37,354 bases of DNA from Terriglobia bacterium (GTDB taxonomy: Bacteria > Acidobacteriota > Terriglobia > UBA7540), in assembly GCA_020072925.1 (NCBI GenBank), contig JAIQGA010000009.1:1-37354 (forward strand), in the 5' to 3' direction. A model generated the notes under the pieces. It was not told the origin of the DNA, searched no databases, and saw only the letters and a list, made by a program, of their open reading frames with translations. Numbering within the stretch: position 1 is the stretch's first letter; the number at the start of each line of letters is the position of its first letter. Position numbers and translations under genes: made by a program. Of this stretch, positions 7,511 through 15,620 are shown in pieces.

Positions 7511-8769
7511 TGCGGAACAGGAAACAGCATGGGATGATCATTCGCATCGGGGACCGCTGGTATGTGCGCTATTGGGAGCGTCGGAACGTAAGCGGGAAAG
7601 TCGAGCGAAAGCGTGCGACGCATCCCCTCGGCCCAGTGACAACACGTGGGAAGCGGCCGCCCGCGGATATTGTGGTTGAAGCTGAGCGGTACATGGCGAC
7701 GGTCAACAGCGGCTCGATTCCCGCTGAGCGAATCGTCAGGATCGGGGATTTTGTCGAGCGGGTTTACCTGCCGTGGATTGACCAGCACAAACGGCCCTCA
7801 ACAGCGAAGGGCTACCGCGACATTTGGCAAGATCATCTGAAGCCCCTCGCGGAGAAGGTCTGGCTCAGAGACACCCGGACGTTCCACGTCCAAGGTTGGC
7901 TAGACCATATCGGCGCCGGCAATCTCAGCCGCAATACGCTGAAGCACGTCAAGAGCGTAGTCAGCGGCATTTTCACGCTGGCAAAGCAGCAGGACTATTT
8001 CCAAGGAGAGAACCCCGCCCGCGACACGGCAATCAATCCTCGTGCCGCCGAGCCTCAAGAAACCTATGCCTACAGCCTGGACGAGATAAAAACCATGCTT
8101 GCCCTGCTTCCCGAGTCCGCTGCTGCGGCCTTCGCGGTTGCCGCGTTCATGGGGTTGCGACATGGCGAGATTCAGGGGTTGTTGTGGGAGAACTACCGCG
8201 ACGGCGAGATGTACGTGTCGCGCTCGATTTGGAATGGGCGCGTGACAGATCCCAAGACGCGCAAAGGCCGTGCGCCTGTCCCTGTGATTCGGCAATTGGC
8301 GGACCGGCTGGAAATGCATCGGCTGCGCTCGGGGAACCCGCAGACTGGCCCGATATTCATTAACGCTGTCGGCAAACCGATGTGTCTCAACAACATCGCC
8401 AAGCGGGTAATCATTCCGGCATTGAACCGCTGCGAGGCTTGCAAGAAAGCAGAGTCAGCCCACCAGAAGGCGGAGCACGAGTACAAGCGGGACAATACCA
8501 TTCCAGAGTGGCACGGCTGGCACGCTGCCCGACGTGGTCTCGGAAGCAACCTGTACCGCCTGGGAGTGCCTGAAATGGTAATTCAGCGAATCTTGCGGCA
8601 CGCGAACGTGAGCACCACCGCTACCTACTACATCAAGACGGCGGCTGACGACGTTCGCAACGCAATGACGAAGTTAGAGAATCGTATCGCAGAGTCCGGG
8701 CAAGTTCTAACGGACACTGTCGGGACACCAAATGCCCAAGCGCCCGGTGGGACTGGGACTATCCAATAG
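7510..8769 (+). CDS. int: Tyrosine recombinase/phage-type integrase
   Basis: The 419-aa site-specific recombinase has an N-terminal AP2-like arm-binding domain, a SAM-like core-binding domain (about 75-165) and a catalytic domain. The active-site residues are visible: Arg217 in GLRHGEI, a lysine in the TDPKTRKGRAPV hairpin, His338-x-x-Arg341 in HAARRG, His364 in LRHAN and the nucleophile Tyr373 in TATYY. All are intact, so it should be active. The region between the hairpin and the HxxR motif carries an insertion with CEACKK. It ends 34 bp before the CCA end of a tRNA-Arg gene, the usual position for an integrase of a tRNA-targeting element. Confidence 0.95.
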   Translation: MRNRKQHGMIIRIGDRWYVRYWERRNVSGKVERKRATHPLGPVTTRGKRPPADIVVEAERYMATVNSGSIPAERIVRIGDFVERVYLPWIDQHKRPSTAKGYRDIWQDHLKPLAEKVWLRDTRTFHVQGWLDHIGAGNLSRNTLKHVKSVVSGIFTLAKQQDYFQGENPARDTAINPRAAEPQETYAYSLDEIKTMLALLPESAAAAFAVAAFMGLRHGEIQGLLWENYRDGEMYVSRSIWNGRVTDPKTRKGRAPVPVIRQLADRLEMHRLRSGNPQTGPIFINAVGKPMCLNNIAKRVIIPALNRCEACKKAESAHQKAEHEYKRDNTIPEWHGWHAARRGLGSNLYRLGVPEMVIQRILRHANVSTTATYYIKTAADDVRNAMTKLENRIAESGQVLTDTVGTPNAQAPGGTGTIQ

Positions 8770-8803
8770 TAGCTAAGTCATTCCGGCTGTGAATCCTAGG
8801 GGA

Positions 8804-8880
<77 letters not shown>

Positions 8881-9362
8881 ACCGGGCGCAATCGCTTCGC
8901 CATGCAGAGCAAGCCTAACATCAGGGGCAAGGGCGTGTCCACAGGGGCGGGGGGCAAAACCCCATGGTAGACAGGGCCAATGCAGCGCCAGTTCCTCTCT
9001 GCGGCTGTCGTAAAAGTCGGCGAGGCGTGAGTGTGGTGGAAAAGCGCACGATCGGAGAGCCCGCTCCTGCCAAGCGACATCTGCCTGTTTCCCATGGAGC
9101 GGGAGAGGATAGAGTGCACACAACAACGGGCGCGCAAGTTCCCAGGCTTCGCGGGGAAGGCAGCTATAACCATCCCTGACCGTGGAAGGAGGGGGATTTA
9201 ATGCCCCGGCCCTGTGTCGGCGCCGGCAAGCGAAGGCGGTATGCGTACCGCTCTATACTCTTCCTGGGACTGCGCCCAAGAAGTGGATGCGCGGCCGAAA
9301 AAACGCTTACCGACTGCGCACATCTGCGGAAGGCCGTGCCGGCGCTGGCGCGCGACGAACTC
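8881..9362. other. Spacer between tRNA and cold-shock gene
   Basis: Short open frames here (for example 8964-9179 and 9182-9424 plus) lack ribosome-binding sites and recognisable sequence. The stretch should contain the tRNA promoter near 8890-8930 on the minus strand and the downstream part of the cold-shock transcript. I see no further gene. Confidence 0.5.
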
Positions 9363-9566
9363 TTACACGCGCTCCACGTTGGCCGCTTGCAGTCCCTTGG
9401 GGCCCTTCTTCACTTCGAAACTGACGCGCGCGCCCTCTTCGAGCGAGCGATAGCCGTCACCCAGAATGGCCGAGAAGTGAACGAATACATCCTCGCCGCT
9501 TTCGCGCTGGATGAATCCGTAGCCTTTCGCGGCGTTGAACCATTTGACGGTACCTTGTTCCTTCAT
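9363..9566 (-). CDS. Cold-shock protein (CspA family)
   Basis: The 67-aa OB-fold RNA chaperone binds single-stranded RNA and DNA and melts RNA structure. RNP1-like KGYGFIQ and RNP2-like VFVHFS are both present, after the typical start [11 protein letters not shown]. The frame stays open upstream to 9617, but the standard family start is the ATG at 9566, with GAGGA about 12 bases ahead. A paralogue lies at 25653. Cold or growth-phase control through the leader is usual for the family but cannot be seen here. Confidence 0.95.
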   Translation of the reverse strand: MKEQGTVKWFNAAKGYGFIQRESGEDVFVHFSAILGDGYRSLEEGARVSFEVKKGPKGLQAANVERV

Positions 9567-9974
9567 GCTGCTAATATCCTCATGTGTGGTATTGCAATTT
9601 GTTGAAACGGTAACCACAGGGCTCCCCCAGGGTCCCGTGTAAAACCACAGCCCGCGGACTTCAAGAGCGGTTTGCGCCGCTCCTTATCCAATTACGAAGC
9701 TCAGTGGAATTACGACTACAAACTGCACCGTCAACCATAGCATTTTTTCGAGGTCCTGGCTATGGCTAAGAGGTCATTTTTCAATATTTTGACGACGGTC
9801 AGAGATTTCATCCCTTCTGCCCCGCGCCCGCCCCTTACTCGTCCATAGTCGTGACATTTGTCACCGCTGAAAGCGATGAATGCTGGAATAATCCGGGTTG
9901 AGAAGAATGGCACAACGACATCGGCCCCCACAGTTTCCGGTGGTGGTCAGATCAAGTGCCGGGTGGTTTGCACT
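9567..9974. other. Divergent regulatory region between cspA-like and NnrS-like genes
   Basis: No gene. It contains the leader and promoter of the cold-shock gene on the minus strand and a Crp/Fnr-type promoter for the NnrS-like gene on the plus strand (box 9851-9864, -10 at 9887-9892). Confidence 0.6.
9851..9892 (+). promoter_or_regulatory. Crp/Fnr-type box and -10 for the NnrS-like gene
   Basis: GTGACATTTGTCAC (9851-9864) is a perfect GTGA-N6-TCAC dyad of the Crp/Fnr superfamily. AATAAT at 9887-9892 fits a -10 hexamer and places the start near 9899, with the box centred at about -41.5: the classic class II activator position. The same box, at the same phasing, precedes the DUF2249 gene. Which regulator binds (Crp, Fnr, Dnr/NnrR) cannot be read from the sequence. 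Confidence 0.6.
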
Positions 9975-11582
9975 ATGCACACAACGACAAGACCACATGA
10001 TCTGAGGGTTGGCGATGGCCAACCCGTTCAATGGGCCGCGGCGTACGCGCGCGATTTGGCCGGCGAAGCCGTCTACGCCGACCCCGCTCCCGAGCGGCGG
10101 GCGGCGCGCGTGCTGGCGGCATTCATTCTTACTGGGCTGGCTTTCCTCGCTCTGCCCGGAACCTTGCTCGGCGTGTGGAACCTCATCACCATCGCCAGTC
10201 GGCACACTTCGAGCGCGGCCAGCGCCGCATGGATTCAGGCGCACGGGCAGGCGCAACTGTTCGGATGGGTGGGAACTTTCATCCTGGGGATTTCACTCTA
10301 CGTCCTGCCTAAGTTTCAGGGGCGCATGCCGAGGCGATTTGGATTGGCTTGGACGGTCTGGGGGTTGTGGACGCTGGGAGTCGGCTTGCGCTGGTGGGCG
10401 GGACTTGGCACGCGGTTCTGGCAAGTCGGACTGGTGGTTTCGGGTATCCTCGAAATCCTGGCGCTCATCCTCACAGTGTATTTCACGGCCTTTGCTCGCC
10501 CCACGGATGCACCCCGGCGCAAGCCGAAGCGGCCTGGTGACCTCGGGTCGTGGATGGGCATGGTCGGATTTGCAGCGTTGGGCGTGGCGCTGGCGGTCAA
10601 CTTGGCGATCGCCGTGAGCGTCGCACGGGCCTCGGCGCTTCCCGTTTATCCCGCGGTGTCGGACCGGGAGTTTCTGACGATCGCACTATGGGGTTTCGCG
10701 GTGCCGATGGCCTGGGGATACAGCACGCGGTTTGTGACCGTATTTCTCAGCCTTCCGCAACCGATACACAGTGCCTGGAGATGGTTGAGCGCGGGAATCA
10801 TCGCAGTCGTCGCGGCGTCCCTCGCGCGTCAGTTCTTCCTCGCGGACGCGCTGGCGTTGTTGCTGACCCTTGCTGCGATCGGCGCGCTGAAGGTCTTCCG
10901 GCCATCCCTTCGTCCTCCCAAGACCGCTAGCATCTATCGGCACTACCCTGCTTTCGTGCGGATTTCCTATGTCTGGCTCGCGGTTGGCGCGGCGCTGGGC
11001 GTGCTCGCCGACACCTTTACCAGCCAGGTGGGCTTGACCGGCGCCTCGCGGCACGCGGTTACGGTCGGCTTCCTCGCCACGCTGATCTTTGCCATTGGCC
11101 CGCGCCTGCTTCCCTCTTTCCTGAACGGCCGCGAGCTTTACAGTTCCACACTGATGGCTGCAAGCCTGTGGATCCTCAATGTGGGCTGTTTTCTCCGCGT
11201 GTCGAGCGAGGCCGTGGCTTACTCGTTGGGAGGCGCCGCGTGGAGCGTGTTGCCTGTCTCCGCCCTGCTGGAATTGGCGGCAGTCATCCTCTTTGTGGTT
11301 AACCTGGGCCTGACGCTCAAGCAGCCTCTGCCCGCCTGGTTTGAACCCGACGAGGTCAACGAGACCTTGCCGGTCTACTGGTACGTGACGAGCTACCCGG
11401 GAACGCGCTCGCTGCTCGTGCGCGCCGGACTGAAAACGCTGGGGCGCGTCCACGATGTGCCGCGCTCCTTAACGCTGGCGGAAGCCGCGGCAGCAGATAA
11501 CGTGGGCATTGATGGCTTGCTGGAGCAACTGCGGGAATTCTTCAGCCGGCGCCAGCCGCGGCGCGTCGGCAGGTCCGCGTAG
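9975..11582 (+). CDS. NnrS-like multi-spanning membrane protein
   Basis: The 535-aa integral membrane protein has about 12 hydrophobic segments. HGQAQLFGWVGTFILGISLY with a following LPKF resembles the NnrS family signature around a conserved His; NnrS members are haem/copper membrane proteins tied to nitric oxide and nitrosative-stress resistance. The last 70 residues (DVPRSLTLAEAAAADNVGID) look like a soluble DUF1858-type domain, often found with redox proteins. A TTG start at 9858 lies inside the Crp/Fnr box, so it cannot be used; the ATG at 9975 is the first good start after the predicted transcription start. Neighbouring DUF2249 and flavoprotein genes support an NO/anaerobic role. Confidence 0.75.
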   Translation: MHTTTRPHDLRVGDGQPVQWAAAYARDLAGEAVYADPAPERRAARVLAAFILTGLAFLALPGTLLGVWNLITIASRHTSSAASAAWIQAHGQAQLFGWVGTFILGISLYVLPKFQGRMPRRFGLAWTVWGLWTLGVGLRWWAGLGTRFWQVGLVVSGILEILALILTVYFTAFARPTDAPRRKPKRPGDLGSWMGMVGFAALGVALAVNLAIAVSVARASALPVYPAVSDREFLTIALWGFAVPMAWGYSTRFVTVFLSLPQPIHSAWRWLSAGIIAVVAASLARQFFLADALALLLTLAAIGALKVFRPSLRPPKTASIYRHYPAFVRISYVWLAVGAALGVLADTFTSQVGLTGASRHAVTVGFLATLIFAIGPRLLPSFLNGRELYSSTLMAASLWILNVGCFLRVSSEAVAYSLGGAAWSVLPVSALLELAAVILFVVNLGLTLKQPLPAWFEPDEVNETLPVYWYVTSYPGTRSLLVRAGLKTLGRVHDVPRSLTLAEAAAADNVGIDGLLEQLREFFSRRQPRRVGRSA

Positions 11583-11641
11583 TACATGTTGGATGGGTGA
11601 ACGGCCGACGCCTCCAACCTGTCAGCAGCTTATATCACAGC

Positions 11642-11655
11642 GTGACATAAATCAC
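11642..11655 (+). promoter_or_regulatory. Crp/Fnr-type box upstream of the DUF2249 gene
   Basis: GTGACATAAATCAC has the same GTGA-N6-TCAC form as the box at 9851. CAAGAT at 11678-11683 lies exactly as far downstream as the -10 of the first promoter. The start would be about 36 bases before the ATG at 11726. Confidence 0.6.
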
Positions 11656-11725
11656 TGCGGAGGCAGAATTTCTGCTGCAAGATCAGCTAGCAGAATTGAT
11701 CGGAGATTCAATCAAGGAGGAAAAC

Positions 11726-11974
11726 ATGGAGAATGCGTAGGAAGAGCAGGCCAGGACCGTCGATGTCAGGCAGACCCCACCGCCGCAGCGTCATCCGCTT
11801 ATTTTCGGCACTTATGAGGCGTTGCAACCCGGGCAGAGCTTCGAGCTCGTCAACGATCACGACCCCAAGCCCCTTTACTACCAATTCGAATTCGAGCGCC
11901 GAGGCCAGTTCACATGGGATTATGTCGAATCAGGTCCTGAAGTCTGGCGTGTTCGCATGGGCAAAGTGGCGTGA
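11726..11974 (+). pseudogene. DUF2249-domain gene with in-frame amber codon at position 5
   Basis: A strong site (AAGGAGG, spacing 5) precedes ATG 11726. The frame reads M-E-N-A, then TAG (11738-11740), then continues open for 77 codons to TGA 11972-11974. The continuation is a complete DUF2249 domain: HPLIFGTYEALQPGQSFELV, NDHDPKPLYYQFE, and GPEVWRVRMGK at the end. DUF2249 proteins are small sulfur-carrier-like (TusA-fold) proteins often linked to NnrS, hemerythrin and denitrification genes. No ATG, GTG or TTG lies between the TAG and the domain core. One base change (CAG to TAG) would explain it. It is either a fresh nonsense mutation, a sequencing error or suppressed amber. It has its own Crp/Fnr-type promoter and is convergent with the flavoprotein gene. 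Confidence 0.8.
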
Positions 11975-12019
11975 ACCGTCGTATCGAAACTTCAGGACTT
12001 CGCGATTGGCCCCGCACTT

Positions 12020-12742
12020 CTACTCGTAGCCAGCGAACTCTTCGGTGCGGATGTCGTCGTCGCTGACGCCGGCGGTAGCCAGCATCTGGCGCATCGCGGC
12101 CACCATGCCGGGCGGCCCCGCCAGGTAATAGATCGGGCCGGAAAGGCTTCCGAGAGCGTCGGCCAGCATTTTCTGGTTGATGTATCCTGTCGGGCCGCTC
12201 CACGCCCTGGATTTCTCCGGCCCCGTCATGGTGGCGACGAGCTGGTAGTTGGGATTCTCTTTTCTGGTTCCCTCCAGTTCTTCCAGAAACGCGGCGTCCT
12301 CGGGCCGGCGATTGGAGTAGAAGAGGAAAAGCCGGCGCGACACTTTCTGACGAGTGGCGTCGAGGATGATGCTCCGAAATGGCGTGATGCCGATACCCCC
12401 CGCCAGAAACGCCGCCGGGCGTGTGCTGGTGGCGGAGAGGGTGAAATCTCCAAACGGGCCGTCAATCTTAATTTCGGCGCCAAGCGCGAGCTTCCGCAAA
12501 GTCCGTTTGAAGGCTGTGTCACGCATCCGCGTCGCGACCGCCAGTTCTGAGGCGTGTGGCGGGCTGGCGATGGTGAATGTTCGGGTGTTACCCTCGCCGT
12601 CGGTTTCGGGCGGATCGATCAGGGTCATGTCAATCGTCTGGCCCGCTTTGAATTGAAAGTTTGCCGGCTTCTGAAGGAGAAATGCCATGGTGGCAGCGGC
12701 AATCTCCTGCCGGTTCTTGAGGCGCACGTTGAAGCTGGGCAT
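12020..12742 (-). CDS. Ferredoxin-NAD(P)+ reductase-like flavoprotein
   Basis: The 240-aa protein has the two-domain FNR fold: an FAD-binding barrel with RTFTIASPP (the RxYS-type flavin motif) around residue 58, and an NAD(P)-binding domain starting LAGGIGITPFRSII near 118, with a C-terminal YYLAGPPGMV. It lacks a 2Fe-2S domain, so it passes electrons between NAD(P)H and a separate carrier in the cytoplasm, as in Hmp-type or phenol-hydroxylase reductases. GGAAGGAGG lies before the ATG. It converges on the DUF2249 gene with a 45-bp gap. The partner may be the NO-related proteins next door. Confidence 0.85.
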   Translation of the reverse strand: MPSFNVRLKNRQEIAAATMAFLLQKPANFQFKAGQTIDMTLIDPPETDGEGNTRTFTIASPPHASELAVATRMRDTAFKRTLRKLALGAEIKIDGPFGDFTLSATSTRPAAFLAGGIGITPFRSIILDATRQKVSRRLFLFYSNRRPEDAAFLEELEGTRKENPNYQLVATMTGPEKSRAWSGPTGYINQKMLADALGSLSGPIYYLAGPPGMVAAMRQMLATAGVSDDDIRTEEFAGYE

Positions 12743-12890
12743 GCTGCAAACCTCCTTCCCACATCAAGATTAGCAGGATCAACCTTCACGAAATCGGACG
12801 ACCTCCCGCGAACTCCCTACCTTTCCCTTTCCTTCTGGGGATGCCCTTTCACCGGGACAGAGCCCACCGGACCGAGGCGACGAGGCTGGC

Positions 12891-13460
12891 TCAGGCTGAT
12901 TTGAAATCCAGTTCCATGGTTTCTGATGGATAGGTGATTTGCGTGCCCCGCACTCTCGCCCAAGGCGTGATCGCGTGTTCCTGGCGCGTCTTCCCACTCA
13001 TGATGTGTTCCACATTGCATCCCCGCACGCGCAGGGCGTCGGCGATCAGCGAGCGGTGGCAGCGCCAGGGAACCGCCTCGGCGCACATGACGGCGATGCG
13101 CCTGCGCCGCGCGCGGGCAAGTAGTTTCTTGAGGCCAGCCGCGAATTCCGCCGTCTGCATGTAGTCGGCGTAGCCCCGAAAAGAAGCGTTCCGCCAGCCC
13201 TTATTGAGTGAATCGCGGCGCGCCCGGCGCAGGCCTCCCAGTTCGGGCAGGTGCGCATAGCCGATTCCCGCCGCCTCCAGGGATTTGGGAAGCGAATCCT
13301 GATTGAATTGCGGGTTGTGCCGCGAGCGGGGGATGGTGCGCACGTCCACCAGTTCCTTCACGCCGTGGGCTCGAAGCAGCTCGACAAAGCTCTCGAGACT
13401 CCGTGTGGAATGTCCGATGGTCCAAACCGCCACCGGCTTCTTCCGAGTGCGCGTCGCCAT
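12891..13460 (-). CDS. DUF488 family protein
   Basis: The 189-aa protein matches DUF488: WTIGHSTRSLESFVELLR at the start, VDVRTIPRSRHNPQFN in the middle and CAEAVPWRCHRSLIADAL near residue 145. The conserved Cys, Trp and His cluster suggests an enzymatic or metal-linked site, but the family has no settled function. Related proteins sit with stress or DNA-repair genes. It is on the same strand as the flavoprotein and 148 bp upstream of it. Confidence 0.9.
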   Translation of the reverse strand: MATRTRKKPVAVWTIGHSTRSLESFVELLRAHGVKELVDVRTIPRSRHNPQFNQDSLPKSLEAAGIGYAHLPELGGLRRARRDSLNKGWRNASFRGYADYMQTAEFAAGLKKLLARARRRRIAVMCAEAVPWRCHRSLIADALRVRGCNVEHIMSGKTRQEHAITPWARVRGTQITYPSETMELDFKSA

Positions 13461-13548
13461 GTTGTGTCTGATGGCCCCACCACCTGGGGAAATACTATTT
13501 GATGAATCAGGCGCGCATCACGTTGCGACATTTAATTTCGACCAGCGG

Positions 13549-13577
13549 TTGCCAAGGTTATGCCGGGGGTGTATAAA
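13549..13577 (+). promoter_or_regulatory. Sigma-70-type promoter upstream of the minigene/DUF692 operon
   Basis: TTGCCA (13549-13554) and TATAAA (13572-13577) are 17 bases apart. This gives a start near 13584 and a leader of about 37 bases to the small ORF at 13621. Confidence 0.55.
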
Positions 13578-13620
13578 GAACTTGTCAGGGCTGTACAAAC
13601 TAAAATGTGGAGGTTGCTCC

Positions 13621-13692
13621 ATGGAAGAGGAAAAGGTAATTCTTGACCTCGCAGTGGAGGTCGTGGAACGGGAAGCGCTCGTCCCGACCTGA
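13621..13692 (+). CDS. 23-aa acidic minigene (possible leader peptide)
   Basis: ATG 13621 has GGAGG eight bases upstream and a good promoter before it. The peptide is acidic and valine/leucine-rich (start MEEEKVILDL, end ALVPT). It contains no Cys, so it does not look like a methanobactin or bufferin precursor for the DUF692 enzyme downstream. It is followed by a large hairpin, so a leader-peptide or attenuator role is possible. Low confidence as a functional peptide. Confidence 0.35.
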   Translation: MEEEKVILDLAVEVVEREALVPT

Positions 13693-13732
13693 CACTAACA
13701 CCGATCCGGCTCGTGTGGCTGGTATCGCTAGC

Positions 13733-13784
13733 ATGAAGGGGAGGTGAAACTCTCCCCAAGGAGAGGCCTTCGCCTCCCCTTCAT
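13733..13784 (+). terminator. Long nested hairpin before the DUF692 gene
   Basis: Perfect 12-bp arms ATGAAGGGGAGG (13733-13744) and CCTCCCCTTCAT (13773-13784) enclose a second hairpin (CTCTCC/GGAGAG, loop CCAA, 13750-13765). A TTTT follows at 13792-13795. It could be an attenuator between the minigene and the operon, or a dispersed repeat. Confidence 0.45.
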
Positions 13785-13853
13785 CCACCCCTTTTGTGCC
13801 GGGAGTTGCCGACCCCGGCCACATGGCAGCGTAAACAAATCGGCAGGCTGATC

Positions 13854-14660
13854 GTGGGAACTGATAAGATTTCCGTTGGCGCTTTTTATAACCCTCACCT
13901 CGCCGAAGAAATTCTGGCGAACCACGGCCTCATTGAGCATCTGGCGATGGCCGACCCCCCTGAAAAGCACGATCCGCACTTCCCCCAGATCAAGCAGCGT
14001 TTTGCCCTCTTGCTGCACGACTATATCGGCCAACTGGCCGATGCGCTTTCCCCGCACGCTCTGGAACGCGCGCGGCGCCTTGCCGACCTCTATCAATCTC
14101 CCTGGGTTGCGGAGCATTGCCAGTGCGTCATTACCCAGGACGGCCGCTACAACGTGGACTACGTTTTCCCGCCGGTTTACACGCGAGAGATGCTAGCACG
14201 TTACATTGCCAACGCCCGTATTCTTCAGGAGTCGCTGGGGCGGCCGCTGGTGCTCGAGCAAATCCCGCGCTACTTCCGCGCCGATCTGGATGAAATCAGC
14301 GAAGGAGATTTTCTGCGCGAATTTTTCGAGGCTTCGGGCGCCACCTTCCTTCTTGATGTCGCGCACGCCTGGCTTCAAGCGCATTACCAGGGAAAGGAAG
14401 TACGCGAATACTTGCTCTCGCTTCCGCTTGACCAGGTGACGGAACTGCACGTGGCCGGCGTCACCGAATACTCGGACCTCCAGGGGCCGTGGATTGCGCC
14501 CGTCGAGCCGAGCGACGAAATGCTGGATCTCGCCGCCTGGGTTTTCGAGCGAATTCCGAGGGTACGCGGCGTGACGTTCGACGCTTTCTCGACCATCCTG
14601 CAGCCTGGCACGATTCCGCGCACGCTGGAGCGCACGCGGAGGAGGTTGGGCCTGGCATGA
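13854..14660 (+). CDS. DUF692 (MbnB/TglH-like) TIM-barrel protein
   Basis: The C-terminal two thirds follow the DUF692 pattern: AEHCQCV, FPPVYTREML, RILQESLGRPLVLEQ, FLREFFEASGATFLLDVAHAW and VTELHVAGV. These contain His, Glu and Asp positions that bind the two or three irons in MbnB and TglH, which oxidise cysteine residues in peptides. The N-terminus (ISVGAFYNPHLAEEIL) matches the family start, so I use GTG 13854 (268 aa, normal length); TTG 13794 is an alternative and no clear ribosome site favours either. The usual EN pair is EQ here. The next gene overlaps its stop (ATGA). No Cys-rich precursor peptide was found. The assignment is moderate. Confidence 0.7.
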   Translation: MGTDKISVGAFYNPHLAEEILANHGLIEHLAMADPPEKHDPHFPQIKQRFALLLHDYIGQLADALSPHALERARRLADLYQSPWVAEHCQCVITQDGRYNVDYVFPPVYTREMLARYIANARILQESLGRPLVLEQIPRYFRADLDEISEGDFLREFFEASGATFLLDVAHAWLQAHYQGKEVREYLLSLPLDQVTELHVAGVTEYSDLQGPWIAPVEPSDEMLDLAAWVFERIPRVRGVTFDAFSTILQPGTIPRTLERTRRRLGLA

Positions 14661-15481
14661 ACTCCCGCGACGCTCAGGATGTTATCCTTCGTCTGCTCGC
14701 CGATGGTCCCTACCGCTCGACGGCGATGGGCGGCCGCGGCGCTGATGCCGAGGTCGCCGCGGTGCTCGCGCGTGTCGATCTTCCGGCCCTCGACCGCTTT
14801 GGAAGATTTTTGTGCCGCCATTATTATCGCGAGCGCGTAGTGCATTACTTCAAGTATTGCCGTGCCCTCGCGCCGCTCGTCGGCCGTTCGCCGGAAGCCG
14901 CGCTGAAGACGGAAGAATTCAAGGCCTTGATGCCGGGGTTGATTCTGGGTGAACGCGCCAGCGCGCAACGCGTCCTCGATTTGCTCCGGCGGTTTCTGAC
15001 CGCCGACGCTGAGCCGGTCCGCGCCAAAATCCCTTACTGGGACGACCTGATCGCCTATCAGGGCGCGTTCTTCCTGAGTGATGCCGTGCCCTCTGCCCAG
15101 CCGCTCGCGCCCTTTCCCGCCCGCGCCGAGACCACGCAATTTGTGGAATTGGGTTTTGATTTGCCGGCTGTTCTGCCGCGTCTCCTGCGGCCCTTCGAGG
15201 AGCTGCCCATGCCGCTGCGCACGCCCGTGCGCTTGCTGCTGGCGCGCTCACAGCACGGGGAGGTAACCGCCATCCGCTGCAGCGATACGCTCAAGACTCT
15301 GCTCGACAGCCTGACGGGCGAAGTGGCGCCCGCCCAGGTCGCGGCGCGCCTGGGTGTCGACGCCGGCTCTTTCGAGAGAACCTTGCGGCAATTGGAATCT
15401 CTGGGCGCCGTGGTCGCCCAGGAATCGTTTTCTTCTTCCCACGTCGGTTCAGACCTGCCTGCCGCCTCGGCTAAGGGCTAG
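14657..15481 (+). CDS. Possible DUF692 partner protein (MbnC/HvfC-like)
   Basis: The 274-aa protein is translationally coupled to the DUF692 gene (ATGA at 14657-14660), the place normally taken by the substrate-binding partner. It has an N-terminal helical part with RFGRFLCRHYYRERVVHYFK, and a C-terminal winged-helix-like region (TLKTLLDSLTGEVAPAQVAA, RQLESLGAVVAQE) like the RRE-type C-terminal domains of such partners. Overall similarity is weak and I could not confirm the family. The frame is open upstream to 14489, but that would lie inside the DUF692 gene. Confidence 0.55.
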   Translation: MNSRDAQDVILRLLADGPYRSTAMGGRGADAEVAAVLARVDLPALDRFGRFLCRHYYRERVVHYFKYCRALAPLVGRSPEAALKTEEFKALMPGLILGERASAQRVLDLLRRFLTADAEPVRAKIPYWDDLIAYQGAFFLSDAVPSAQPLAPFPARAETTQFVELGFDLPAVLPRLLRPFEELPMPLRTPVRLLLARSQHGEVTAIRCSDTLKTLLDSLTGEVAPAQVAARLGVDAGSFERTLRQLESLGAVVAQESFSSSHVGSDLPAASAKG

Positions 15482-15620
15482 CAGGTTTCTGAAGAACCTG
15501 TAGTGGCGACTCTACGTCGCCACGGCGAGATTGAATCTGTTGGAGCTGAGGCGATGTGAAATCGGCGCTACCTCACCATCAGGGGGTTTTTCAGCAACCT
15601 GCAGTGGCGGGGCAAGACTC
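15482..15620. repeat. Two related hairpin repeats between DUF692 unit and EgtD-like gene
   Basis: CAGGTT/AACCTG (15482-15500) and a perfect GTGGCGAC-TCTAC-GTCGCCAC hairpin (15503-15523) are followed by a diverged second copy at about 15584-15610 (GGTTTTTCAGCAACCTGCAG then TGGCG). This looks like a dispersed genomic repeat and may cut the operon or stabilise the mRNA. The longer reading frame from 15531 runs through it and is not real coding sequence. Confidence 0.6.

Noticed and set aside
9858-9974. Upstream TTG start for the NnrS-like gene
   Set aside because: It lies inside the Crp/Fnr box, upstream of the predicted transcription start.
15531-15620. N-terminal extension of the EgtD-like gene
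   Set aside because: It reads through the hairpin repeats, and the family start is at ATG 15621.
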